Made by a program: the position numbers and the translations under genes
Assembly: GCA_001942185.1 (NCBI GenBank)
Contig: MKJV01000128.1
Span: forward strand, 1-43,027
DNA length: 43,027 nt
Direction of reading: 5' to 3'
Source of the DNA: Pseudonocardia sp. CNS-004
Lineage (GTDB): Bacteria > Actinomycetota > Actinomycetes > Mycobacteriales > Pseudonocardiaceae
Notes under the pieces: generated by a model
What the model was told of the DNA's origin: nothing
What the model saw: the letters and a program-made list of their open reading frames with translations, nothing else
Databases searched by the model: none
In this document: positions 18,201-25,688 of the stretch, piece after piece
How the letters are laid out: each line of letters starts with the position of its first letter
Numbering within the stretch: the stretch's first letter is position 1

Positions 18201-18650
18201 TGCCGTTGGCCGCCGCTCTTTCGTACACTGCCTCGCCATGTCGAGGTCGGGGGGATCGAGCTTGTACCGGTAGAGTTGTCCCAAGTTGTAGTTCGCCGGA
18301 TCGATGCCGCTCGCGGCGGCCCTTCTGAACCACTCGCGAGCGGTCTCGAAATCCTCCTCGGCGTAGTAGAGGCGCCCGGTTTCGTTCATCGCATCGGCGT
18401 GGCCGCCGACCGCGGCCTTCTCGTACCAGTGCTTCGCGGCGGCGAGATCCGGCGGGTCGATCTTGTGCCGGTGAAGGGAGCCGAGACTGTTCATCGCGGC
18501 GACGTCGCCGAGGTCGGCAGCCTTGCCGAACCATTCGCGCGCGGCGTCGAGATCCGGCGGGTCCGCTTGCTGTGCGAGCTCACCGAGCGCGTTCATCGCC
18601 GCGACGTCGCCCGCCGACGCGGCCTGCCGATACTCCACCTCGCGCGTCAT
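15292..18650 (-). CDS. Sel1-repeat protein with C-terminal zinc-ribbon-like domain and two membrane segments, four frameshifts
   Basis: About 1,120 residues after restoring one base near 18226, 16072, 15918 and 15796; the corrected length is an exact multiple of three. Residues ~1-455 are 12-13 Sel1 (TPR-like) repeats of 32-36 residues, such as AMNALGELAQQADPPDLDAA and AKRWYEKAAAGGHADAMNEV. A helical middle follows (PVQRLVQEWFWLWSDDRADP, ALLTVHAGRIVRAAEDDDTA). The end has two CxxC pairs (TTCWFCKERSAVGG and PRCEECWTAHQ), two hydrophobic segments (FGALGFMCMLLGFIFALA and FVIGIVGLLTLVISLVVGA) and a short tail. It therefore looks membrane-anchored, with most of the protein probably cytoplasmic. 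Sel1 arrays bind other proteins. ATG at 18650 (MTREVEYRQAASAGDVAAMN). It heads the operon with the GrpE-like and Hsp70 genes. The function is not known. Confidence 0.82.
17782..18596 (-). repeat. 408-bp higher-order repeat of four Sel1 units
   Basis: Equivalent Met codons of the motif AM(N/K)ALGELA lie at 18596, 18189 and 17781: spacings of 407 and 408 bp, the first shortened by the missing base at 18226. Each unit holds four Sel1 repeats of 34, 35, 32 and 35 residues in the same order. Units at 18190-18596 and 17782-18189 are strongly alike in DNA and protein; a third begins the same way and then diverges. Confidence 0.85.
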
Positions 18651-19140
18651 GCCGGCCCCCTCCTGCCGTCGTTTCGATCTTCACGTCTCGCCGCGACGAA
18701 CGTCAATGGCCATGCGCGCAACGCGGGACGGCGGGATCCACGCCGAACGCACGATGTGTCCGAAATGGCATGTCCAGGTCCCGCGGGACTGCCGAGGGCA
18801 GGCCGGTCGCCCCACACGCTGTCATCGCTCGCACGTTCGCGAGAGCGAACGCCGGACGGGGACCCCGGACCATTCCTGAGGCGGGGGTCCACTGCCGGGT
18901 GCTGGTTTCCAGGCGGCAGGTATTCGTGTCGTGGACCCATCGGGGTGCTCCAGATCGGCTGGTCGGTGCGATCGCGCACCTGTACCGACCCGGCGTCACG
19001 ACCGTTGGTTGGGGTGCCGTGGTCAGGTCGGCATTCCGCAGGGCCTCCGGGCATGATCGAGCTCTCGGCGCGAAGACGTGCGGGATCACCGCGGGAACGC
19101 GCCGAGACACCGATCAAGAGCCGTCACGGACCGGTACCGG
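18651..19140. other. 490-bp gap upstream of the chaperone island
   Basis: No convincing gene. It should hold the promoter of the Sel1/GrpE/Hsp70 operon. I see a perfect inverted repeat GTTCGC-GAGA-GCGAAC at 18835-18850, a possible operator about 185 bp upstream of the start, and a 14-bp palindrome GACCGGTACCGGTC at 19129-19142 across the stop of the monooxygenase gene. I see no CIRCE or HAIR heat-shock operator and no sigma-H-type promoter I would defend. Confidence 0.4.
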
Positions 19141-20270
19141 TCACTCCCGCCCGAACAGCTGCTCGGCCATCCGCAGCGAGCTGTCCACCACGTCGAAGCC
19201 GCGCGGCAGCAGCACCCGCTCGTAGGCCGCCACCGCCTCGACGAGCGGCGCTCCGCCCAGCAGCTCCTCGGCCAGGGTTTGCGCATCCCGCAGCGCGGTG
19301 TTCGCGCCCACCCCGCCGGTGGGCGGCATCGGGTGGATCGCGTCGCCGAGCAGCGTGACCGGGCCGGGCTCCCACGGTTCGACGCGCTCGCCCGCCCGGA
19401 TCGCGATCGGGAAGAACGTGGTGGGGTCGGCGTGGGCGAAGAGCTGCCGGACGGCCGCGTGCCAGCCGGCCGTGGCGTCGACGGTGAGCTTCCAGATCTC
19501 CTCCGGCGCCATCCGCTGCAGCGTCTCGTCCGGCACGCCCATGCGGTGGGGCGTGGCGGTCAGCACGGTCATGAGGTAGTCGGCGGCGCCGTTCTCCGGG
19601 CGGGTGCGGAACCGCATCGGGGCGAACCCGGCGCCGTATCCGGTGCGGTCGGCCACCCAGGAGAAGCCGCGGTCGAAGTCGGCGGGCACCAGCGGGTCGG
19701 TGGCCGCGGTGAGCTCCATCCGGCCGTACAGGCAGCGGACGCCCAGGTCGCGCACCGTGGCGTGCGGGAGGAGCCCGCGACGTACCGCCGAGCCGATGCC
19801 GTCGGCGCCGACCAGCACATCGCCGTCGTCGGTGCCGCCCTCGGCGAAGTGCAGGCGCACCCGCCCGGACCCCAGCACCTCGAAGCCCGACACGGTGCGC
19901 CCGAAACCGACGGTGCCGCCCAGCCCGGTGAGCAGGCCCTGGCGGAACGTGTACCGGTCGACGCAGGTGATCTCGTGGTCGCCGCTCGGCGGGACGACCT
20001 GGGCCGTCACCTGCGCCAGCTGGTCGGTGTAGGCGGCCAGCAGGTCGCCGTTGGTGCCGCTGGTGCGCCGCACGACGTCGAGCACCTCCGGCGGGAGGCA
20101 TGCGGCGAGCGCCGCGTTGCCGTCGCGGTCGATGTGGATGCGGTAGCCTGGTGGCGCGGCCGCGGTGAGGGGTCCCGCTCGTACACCGCGACGTCCAGGC
20201 CGCCGCGGCGTAGCGCGTGTGCGAGCGCCAACCCACCGATACCGGCACCGCCGATCAAGACCCGCGTCAT
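19141..20270 (-). CDS. FAD-dependent monooxygenase (PHBH / salicylate-hydroxylase-like), one frameshift
   Basis: About 376 residues after adding one C in a C run near 20176. The N-terminal Rossmann motif is VLIGGAGIGGLALAHALRRG followed by VYERDP; the DG motif is DVLVGADGIGSAVRRGLL; the third FAD motif is VTLLGDAIHPMPPTGGVGAN. These are the three signatures of flavoprotein aromatic hydroxylases (class A). It probably hydroxylates a small aromatic or related compound with NAD(P)H and O2. ATG at 20270 lies 9 nt after a good -10 box, so the transcript is probably leaderless. It is divergent from the urease-like operon and shares a 150-bp control region with it. Confidence 0.88.
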
Positions 20271-20278
20271 GCCCCCAG

Positions 20279-20307
20279 ATTATCAACTGTTCATTTGATT
20301 GTGTCAC
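20279..20307 (-). promoter_or_regulatory. Probable promoter of the monooxygenase, leaderless
   Basis: On the minus strand GTGACA (-35, 20302-20307), a 17-bp spacer and GATAAT (-10, 20279-20284) precede the ATG at 20270. The A of the start codon is 9 nt past the -10 box, about where transcription should begin, and no ribosome-binding site fits between. Confidence 0.6.
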
Positions 20308-20336
20308 GTGAATCTCAAGATTGTGCATCTGCACAA
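20304..20336. promoter_or_regulatory. Two palindromes in the divergent control region
   Basis: TCACGTGA (20304-20311) overlaps the -35 box of the monooxygenase, and TTGTGCA-TC-TGCACAA (20321-20336) has 7-bp perfect arms. The stretch is unusually AT-rich for this genome. One or both may be operators controlling the divergent genes. No regulator gene is directly adjacent, so the binding protein is unknown. Confidence 0.4.
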
Positions 20337-20422
20337 GAAGAGAGCCGGATCTCGTGCGCCTTCCAGCTTTCCCGCCACCGGTGCGAGCACCATGCTGTGC
20401 CGATGCCGAGCCCGGAGGGTCC

Positions 20423-20998
20423 ATGCACCTGACCCCGCGCGAACACGAACGGCTGCTGCTCGCCGCAGGCGCCGACCTCGCCCGCAGGCGCATCGCCCGC
20501 GGCGCGCTCCTCGGCGCGGCCGAGGCCGTGGCACTCGTCTGCGACGAGATCTGCGAGCTGGCCTGGGACGGCCTGGCCTACGAGCAGGTCGTGGCCCGCG
20601 CGCGGGAGGTGGTAGCGCCCCACCAGCTCGTCGACGGGGTCGCGGCGGCGGTGCCCGCGCTGCAGGTGGAAGCGCTGTTCCCGCACGGCAGCGTGCTGGT
20701 GCACGTCGACGCGCCGTTCGGGTCACCTGCCGCCGACGGCCCGGGCGCGGTCCGGGCGGCCGCGGGCGAGGTCGAACTGGCGCCCGGCCGCGAACGCGCC
20801 ACCGCCGTGCTGCACAACACCGGCCACCTACCGATCTGGGTGTCCTCCCACGTCCCCCTCGATCAGTTGAACCCGGCGCTGCACGTCGAGGGACCGGGCG
20901 GGCGCTACCGGCTCGACGTCCCAGCCGGAACGGCGCTCCGGGTGGACGCCGGAGCCGAGCGGGAAGTCGCCGTCGTGCGGATCGGGGGTACGGCATGA
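20423..20998 (+). CDS. Fused urease gamma-beta subunit (UreAB)
   Basis: 191 residues. The first ~100 match UreA: MHLTPREHERLLLAAGADLA, AEAVALVCDEICELAWDG, VPALQVEALFPHGSVLVHV. The rest matches UreB: AAGEVELAPGRERATAVLHN, SSHVPLDQLNPALHVEG, YRLDVPAGTALRVDAGAERE. In ordinary three-gene ureases these are separate; the fusion is known in some actinobacteria, for example a second locus in Streptomyces. They are structural subunits around the catalytic UreC. ATG at 20423 follows GGAGGG; the stop overlaps the ureC-like start (ATGA). Intact. No ureE, F, G or D gene is in the window. Confidence 0.92.
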   Translation: MHLTPREHERLLLAAGADLARRRIARGALLGAAEAVALVCDEICELAWDGLAYEQVVARAREVVAPHQLVDGVAAAVPALQVEALFPHGSVLVHVDAPFGSPAADGPGAVRAAAGEVELAPGRERATAVLHNTGHLPIWVSSHVPLDQLNPALHVEGPGGRYRLDVPAGTALRVDAGAEREVAVVRIGGTA

Positions 20999-22668
20999 CC
21001 GCGATCGACCGCACCGAGTACACCCGCCGCTACGGCGCCACCACCGGCGACCGGATCCGGCTCGCCGACACCGAGCTCTGGGTCGAGGTCGAGGCGGACG
21101 ACACCGAACCGGGCGAGGAGCTGCTCGGTGGCTGCGGCAAGACCGCCCGGCACGGCGCGCTGGTGTCGAGCTCGGCCGACCGGTCGTCGGCACTGGACAT
21201 GATCGTGCTCGGCGTCGTGCTGCTCGACCCGGTGCTCGGGATCCGCAAGACCAACATCGGGATCAAGGACGGCCGGGTCGTGGGCGTCGGCCGGGCGGGC
21301 AACCCGGACGTCCTCGACGGCGTGGACCTCGAGGTCGACGCCCACACCGCCATGATCACCGGCGAGGGTCTGCTCGCGACGCCGGGGATCGTCGACTCGC
21401 ACGTGCACCTGTCCAACGCCGACCTCGCAGGAGCCGCGCTCTCCGCGGGCGTCACGACGATCGTCGGGATGGGCATCGGCGGCGTCTGGGACGTCGGGGC
21501 CAACCCGCGGTACAACCTGCACTCGCTCATCGAGGGCTGGGCCGACGTGCCCATCAACGCCGCGTTCCTCGCCCGCGGGTCGTCCACGTCGGCGGCGCTG
21601 CTGGAGGAGGCGGTGGGCTCGGGCTGCGCCGGGTTCAAGGTGCACGAGGACTGGGGCGCCACCCCGGACGTGATCGACACCTGCCTGGGGGTGGCCGAGG
21701 CCGCCGACCTGCCGGTGGCCCTGCACACCGACACGCTGAACGAGTCCGGCTACCTCGCCGACACCCTCGACGCCGTCGGCGGGCGCACCGTGCACGCCTA
21801 CCACGTGGAGGGCGGCGGCGGGCACCCCGACCTGCTGTCGATCGTCTCCCGGCCCAACGTCCTGACCAGCTCGACGACGCCGACGCTGCCGCTCACGCCG
21901 TCCACGGTGGCCGAGCTCGGCCCGATGACCCTGACCGTGCACCGCGGCCACGCCCACGTCCCGAGCGACAAGGCGATCGCCGCGAGCCGGATCCGCGAGC
22001 ACGCGATCTCGGCCGAGAACCGGCTGCACGACCAGGGCGCGATCAGCATCGTCAACTCCGATGCGCTCGGCATGGGCCGCATCGCCGAGTCGGCGCGCCG
22101 CACCTGGCAGCTCGCGTCCGTGCAGGCGGCACTGGCGGGCGAGACCGGCCCCGACGTCACGAACAACGCCCGGGTGCTGCGCTACCTGGCCAAGCTCACG
22201 CACAACGCCGCCGTCGCGCACGGGATCGCGGCGCACGTCGGATCACTGCGGCCGGGCCGCCTCGCCGACATCGTGCTGTGGAACCCGGCCTGGTTCGGCG
22301 CACAGCCCGAGCTCGTCATCAAGTCGGGGTTCGTCGCGTGGGGCGCCGCCGGGTCGGGCTCGGGCTCCACGCGGCTCACCCAGCCGCGGCGGATGCGCGC
22401 GTTCTACGGCGGGCACGGCGCCGCGCCGGCGCGGCTGGCGCACGTGTTCGTGTCGGCGCAGGCCGACCGGACGGCACTGCCCGCCGGACGCGCCTACTCG
22501 CCCATCGCCGACAGCCGCGGCCTGACCTGCGCCGACATGCTCCACAACACCGCCACCCCGCACGTCGAGGTGGCACCGGAACCGATCCCGGTGCGCGTGG
22601 ACGGCCGGGAGGTCCCGCTGCACCGGTCCGCCACGCTGCCGCTCACGCGGCTGCACCACCTGGGTTGA
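20995..22668 (+). CDS. Urease alpha-subunit-like protein (UreC family), divergent flap
   Basis: 557 residues of the amidohydrolase fold. All positions equivalent to the dinickel ligands are present: H136 and H138 (DSHVHL), K215 (FKVHEDWG, carbamylated in urease), H244 (LHTDTLNESG), H277 (EGGGGHPD) and D356 (NSDALGMGRI). H217 and the Arg in SRIREH are also kept. The mobile flap is not: the canonical MVCHHLDP reads TVHRGHAHVP (about 315-324), so the flap Cys is replaced and the following His is Arg. The sequence after HVHL is also shorter than in Klebsiella UreC. A metal-dependent amidohydrolase is likely; urea as substrate is uncertain. It is coupled to UreAB and followed by another amidohydrolase and a transporter. 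Confidence 0.85.
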   Translation: MTAIDRTEYTRRYGATTGDRIRLADTELWVEVEADDTEPGEELLGGCGKTARHGALVSSSADRSSALDMIVLGVVLLDPVLGIRKTNIGIKDGRVVGVGRAGNPDVLDGVDLEVDAHTAMITGEGLLATPGIVDSHVHLSNADLAGAALSAGVTTIVGMGIGGVWDVGANPRYNLHSLIEGWADVPINAAFLARGSSTSAALLEEAVGSGCAGFKVHEDWGATPDVIDTCLGVAEAADLPVALHTDTLNESGYLADTLDAVGGRTVHAYHVEGGGGHPDLLSIVSRPNVLTSSTTPTLPLTPSTVAELGPMTLTVHRGHAHVPSDKAIAASRIREHAISAENRLHDQGAISIVNSDALGMGRIAESARRTWQLASVQAALAGETGPDVTNNARVLRYLAKLTHNAAVAHGIAAHVGSLRPGRLADIVLWNPAWFGAQPELVIKSGFVAWGAAGSGSGSTRLTQPRRMRAFYGGHGAAPARLAHVFVSAQADRTALPAGRAYSPIADSRGLTCADMLHNTATPHVEVAPEPIPVRVDGREVPLHRSATLPLTRLHHLG

Positions 22669-22684
22669 GGGGAATGGGCTCGAG

Positions 22685-24334
22685 TTGATCGCTGACCTGG
22701 TCGTGCGCAACGCCGTCATCGTCACCGTGGACGACGACCGGCCCCGCGCGCACACGCTCGCCGTGCACCACGGGCGCGTGCTCGCGCTCGACCCCGACGG
22801 CGTGCGCGGCCGCACGGAGATCGACGCGCAGGGTGCGGCGCTCGTGCCCGGGTTCGGCGACGCCCACAACCACATGGCGTGGTTCGGCTCGGCGCTCGAC
22901 GAGGTCGACCTCGCAGGCCTCTCCGACCTCGGCACCCTCTACGACCGGGTCGCGCAGCGCGCGGCGACCCTCGCCCCGGGCGCGTTCGTGATCGGCGCGG
23001 GCTACGACGACACCGCGATCGGCGGGCACCCGCACCGCCGCGAGCTGGACCGGGCCGCGGGCGGGCGCCCGGTCGTCCTCAAGCACCGCTCCGGGCACGT
23101 GACCACGGTGAACAGCCCGGTGCTCGACCGCATCGGCGTGCTCGACGGCACCGCGGTCGTGCCCGAGGGCGGTGTCGTGGTGCGCGACGGGTCGGGCGAC
23201 CCGACCGGCACGCTCGAGGAGCAGGCGCAGAACCTGGCGAGCGCGCTGCTCGTCCCGTACGCCACCGGCGACCTGGCCCGCGCCATCGGCAACGCCTCCG
23301 CGGTGTACGCGGCGGAAGGGCTCACGCACGTCACCGAGTGCGGCATCGGCGGTGGCTGGGTCGGCGCTCCCCGCGCGAGCTCGCCGCCTACCAGCAGGCC
23401 CGTGACGCCGGGACGCTCACGGTCCGGGTGCAGCTCATGCCCGTCGCCGACGTGCTGCACCCCGTGGCCGGGCACGCGAGCGACCCCGACGGGATCGGGC
23501 TCGACCTGGGCGTCCGCACCGGGTTCGGCGACGACCGGCTCCGCATCGGCCCGATGAAGATCTTCACCGACGGCTCGCTCGTGGCCCGCACGGCCGCGAT
23601 GCGCGACCCGTTCTGCGACCGGCACGGCCACGGGTACCTGCAGGACGACCCGGAACTGCTGCGCTCGCGCATCCTGGGCGCCCACGCCGCGGGCTGGCGG
23701 GTGGCCGCACACGCGATCGGCGACCGCGCGATCGACCTCGCCCTCGACGCATTCGCCGAGATGCAGCGCACCCACCCGCGCGCGGACCCGGCCCCGCATC
23801 GAGCACGCAGCCGTCACCTCACCGGAACAGATCGCGCGCATGGCCGAACTCGCCGTCACGCCCGTGCCGCAGATGCGGTTCCTGCACGAGATCGGCGACA
23901 CGATGGCCGCCGCTGTCGGGCCGGACCGGGCCGCCGCGCTGTACCGGCACGGGAGCTTCCTGCGCGCCGGGCTCCGGGTGCCGGGCAGCTCCGACCGGCC
24001 GGTCGCGGCCGGCGCGCCGCTCTCGGGCATGCAGTCGATGGTGCTGCGCCGCACCGCGACCGGCGCCGTGATCGGCCCGGACGAACGCGTCGACGCGGCC
24101 ACCGCGCTGCGCGCCTACACCCTCGACGCCGCGTGGATCGCGGGCGAGGAACACGAGCGGGGCAGCATCACGCCCGGCAAGCTCGCCGACTTCGTGCTGC
24201 TCACCGACGACGTCACCGCCGTCGAGCCGGAGAAGATCGGCGACATCGGCGTCGTCGCGACGTTCGTCGCAGGGCGCTGCACCCACGGAGCGCAGAGCCT
24301 GACCACCGTGCAGGGCCCGATCAAGGAGGCATGA
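22685..24334 (+). CDS. YtcJ-like amidohydrolase, two frameshifts
   Basis: About 549 residues. The TTG at 22685 gives IADLVVRNAVIVTVDDDRPR, the typical opening of this family. The metal motif GDAHNHMAWFG lies near residue 59, then GPMKIFTDGSLVARTAAM, VAAHAIGDRAIDLALDAFAE and RIEHAAVTSPEQIARMAELA with the later metal ligands. The end has the usual ITPGKLADFVLL. Reading it whole needs one missing base near 23364 and one extra base near 23790; start and stop are again in the same frame, as expected. These enzymes hydrolyse amide-like bonds; the substrate is open. It lies 16 nt after the UreC-like gene and 1 nt before the transporter, so the four genes form one operon. Confidence 0.85.
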
Positions 24335-24335
24335 G

Positions 24336-25630
24336 ATGGCCGTCACCGTCACGGAGGCCGAGGCGCGCAAGGTCGCGTTCGGCGCGTTCGTCGGCACCGC
24401 ACTGGAGTGGTACGACTTCTTCCTCTTCGGCACGGCGGCGTCGCTGGTGTTCAACCGCCTGTACTTCGCCAGCGACGACGTGGTCGTGGCCACCGCGGGC
24501 GCGTTCGCGTCGTTCGCCGTCGGGTTCCTCGCCCGCCCGCTCGGCGCCGTGCTGTTCGGCCACCTCGGCGACCGCATCGGCCGTCGCAAATGCCTGATCA
24601 TCACGGTCACCCTGATCGGGTTCGTGACCGGTGCGATCGGGCTCCTGCCCACGTACTTCTCGATCGGCGTCGCCGCGCCGGTGCTGCTCACGCTGCTGCG
24701 GTTGCTGCAGGCGTCGCGGTCGGCGGCGAGTGGGGCGGCGCCGTCACGCTCGCCGTGGAGCACGCCCCGAAGGAGCACCGCGGCCGTTACGCCGCCATGC
24801 CGCAGATCGGCTCCCCGATCGGCACGCTGCTGTCGTCGGGCGCGTTCCTGCTGGTCTCGCTGCTGCCGTCGGAGAGCTTCGACTCCTGGGGCTGGCGGAT
24901 CCCGTTCCTCGCCGCGTTCCCGCTGCTCTACATCGCGCTGTGGATCCGGCGGCGGATCGAGGAGTCGCCGCTGTTCGAGCAGCTGCTGCGCGAGGACGAG
25001 CTCGCCAGCTCCCCGGTCGTCGAGGTGTTCCGCCAGGGGCTCCCCCAGCTGCTCGTGGGCGCCGGGTCGGCACTGCTCGGCATCGGCGGCTTCTACCTCA
25101 TCACCACCTTCGTGATCAGCTACGGCACCGCCAACCTCGGCATGCCCCGGTCGCTGCTGCTCACCGCCACGCTCGTCGCGGCCGCCGTCGAGATCGTCGT
25201 GCTCATCGTGGGCGGGCGGCTGGCGGAGCGCTTCGGCCCGGGGCGCATCACGCTCATCGGCGGCCTGGTGTCCGCCCTGATCGCGTTCCCGGCCTTCTGG
25301 ATGATCGACACCAGGGGACCGGCCCTCGTGATCCTCGGCGTCACGCTCGCCGTCGCGTGCCTCTCGGTCCCGTACGCGGTGTCCGGCGCGCTGCTCACCG
25401 ACCTCTTCCCGGCGAACCTGCGCTACAGCGGGGTGGCGCTCTCGTCCAACATCGCCGGGGTCGTGAGCGGGTTCGTCCCGCTGCTCGCCACCGCGCTGCT
25501 GACCGTCAGCGACGGGCGGTCCTGGTCGGCCGCGCTCCTGCTGGTGGTCATCGCGCTCATCACGGCGGGCTCCGGCGCACTGGCCCCGCGCATCTCCCTG
25601 TCCCACGACGAGGTGGTGTCCCGGGGGTAG
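24336..25630 (+). CDS. MHS-family MFS transporter (metabolite:H+ symporter), one frameshift
   Basis: About 431 residues, twelve hydrophobic segments. It begins with the MHS pattern KVAFGAFVGTALEWYDFFLF and carries the loop motif GHLGDRIGRRKCLI after TM2 and the second-half GGRLAERFGPGR. The reading frame breaks near 24712, where one G is missing (CAGGCGTC for CAGGGCGTC); the restored reading is LLQGVAVGGEWGGAVTLAVE, typical of the family. MHS proteins import organic acids, betaines or shikimate with protons. Following the urease-like and amidohydrolase genes, it probably imports their substrate. The stop is followed by the strong palindrome at 25636. Confidence 0.88.
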
Positions 25631-25635
25631 GCCGT

Positions 25636-25688
25636 GTCAGCAAAGCCACTTTCATGACGACTGGTGTCGTCAAAGTGGCTTTGCTGAC
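25636..25688. terminator. Long hairpin between convergent genes (bidirectional terminator)
   Basis: GTCAGCAAAGCCACTTT (25636-25652) is exactly complementary to 25672-25688, and inside it GACGAC-TGGT-GTCGTC adds six more pairs, giving a near-continuous 23-bp stem with a 3-nt bulge. It sits 5 nt after the stop of the MHS transporter and contains the last codons of the convergent MFS gene. Each strand has a short TTT or AAA next to the stem. Confidence 0.75.

Noticed and set aside
18835..18850. GTTCGC-GAGA-GCGAAC as a LexA (SOS) box
   Set aside because: The actinobacterial box is GAAC-N4-GTTC; here the half-sites are in the opposite order and spacing.
18647..19117. 156-codon minus-strand frame upstream of the Sel1 gene
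   Set aside because: No ribosome-binding site, no recognisable motif and irregular codon use; treated as a non-coding upstream region.
12389..19140. Classical heat-shock control (CIRCE or HspR HAIR) of the Hsp70 operon
   Set aside because: I found no TTAGCACTC or CTTGAGT inverted repeats in the gap or between the genes.
19129..19142. GACCGGTACCGGTC as a terminator of the monooxygenase gene
   Set aside because: A perfect 14-bp palindrome, but with no loop and no T run, and it overlaps the stop codon; listed only within the gap description.
20299..22668. A single 789-codon reading through UreAB into UreC
   Set aside because: The upstream part is a wrong-frame translation of the UreAB gene; the true UreC start is the ATG at 20995 with an ATGA overlap.
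23819..25606. 595-codon minus-strand open frame across the amidohydrolase and MHS transporter
   Set aside because: Highly charged low-complexity translation, antisense to conserved genes.
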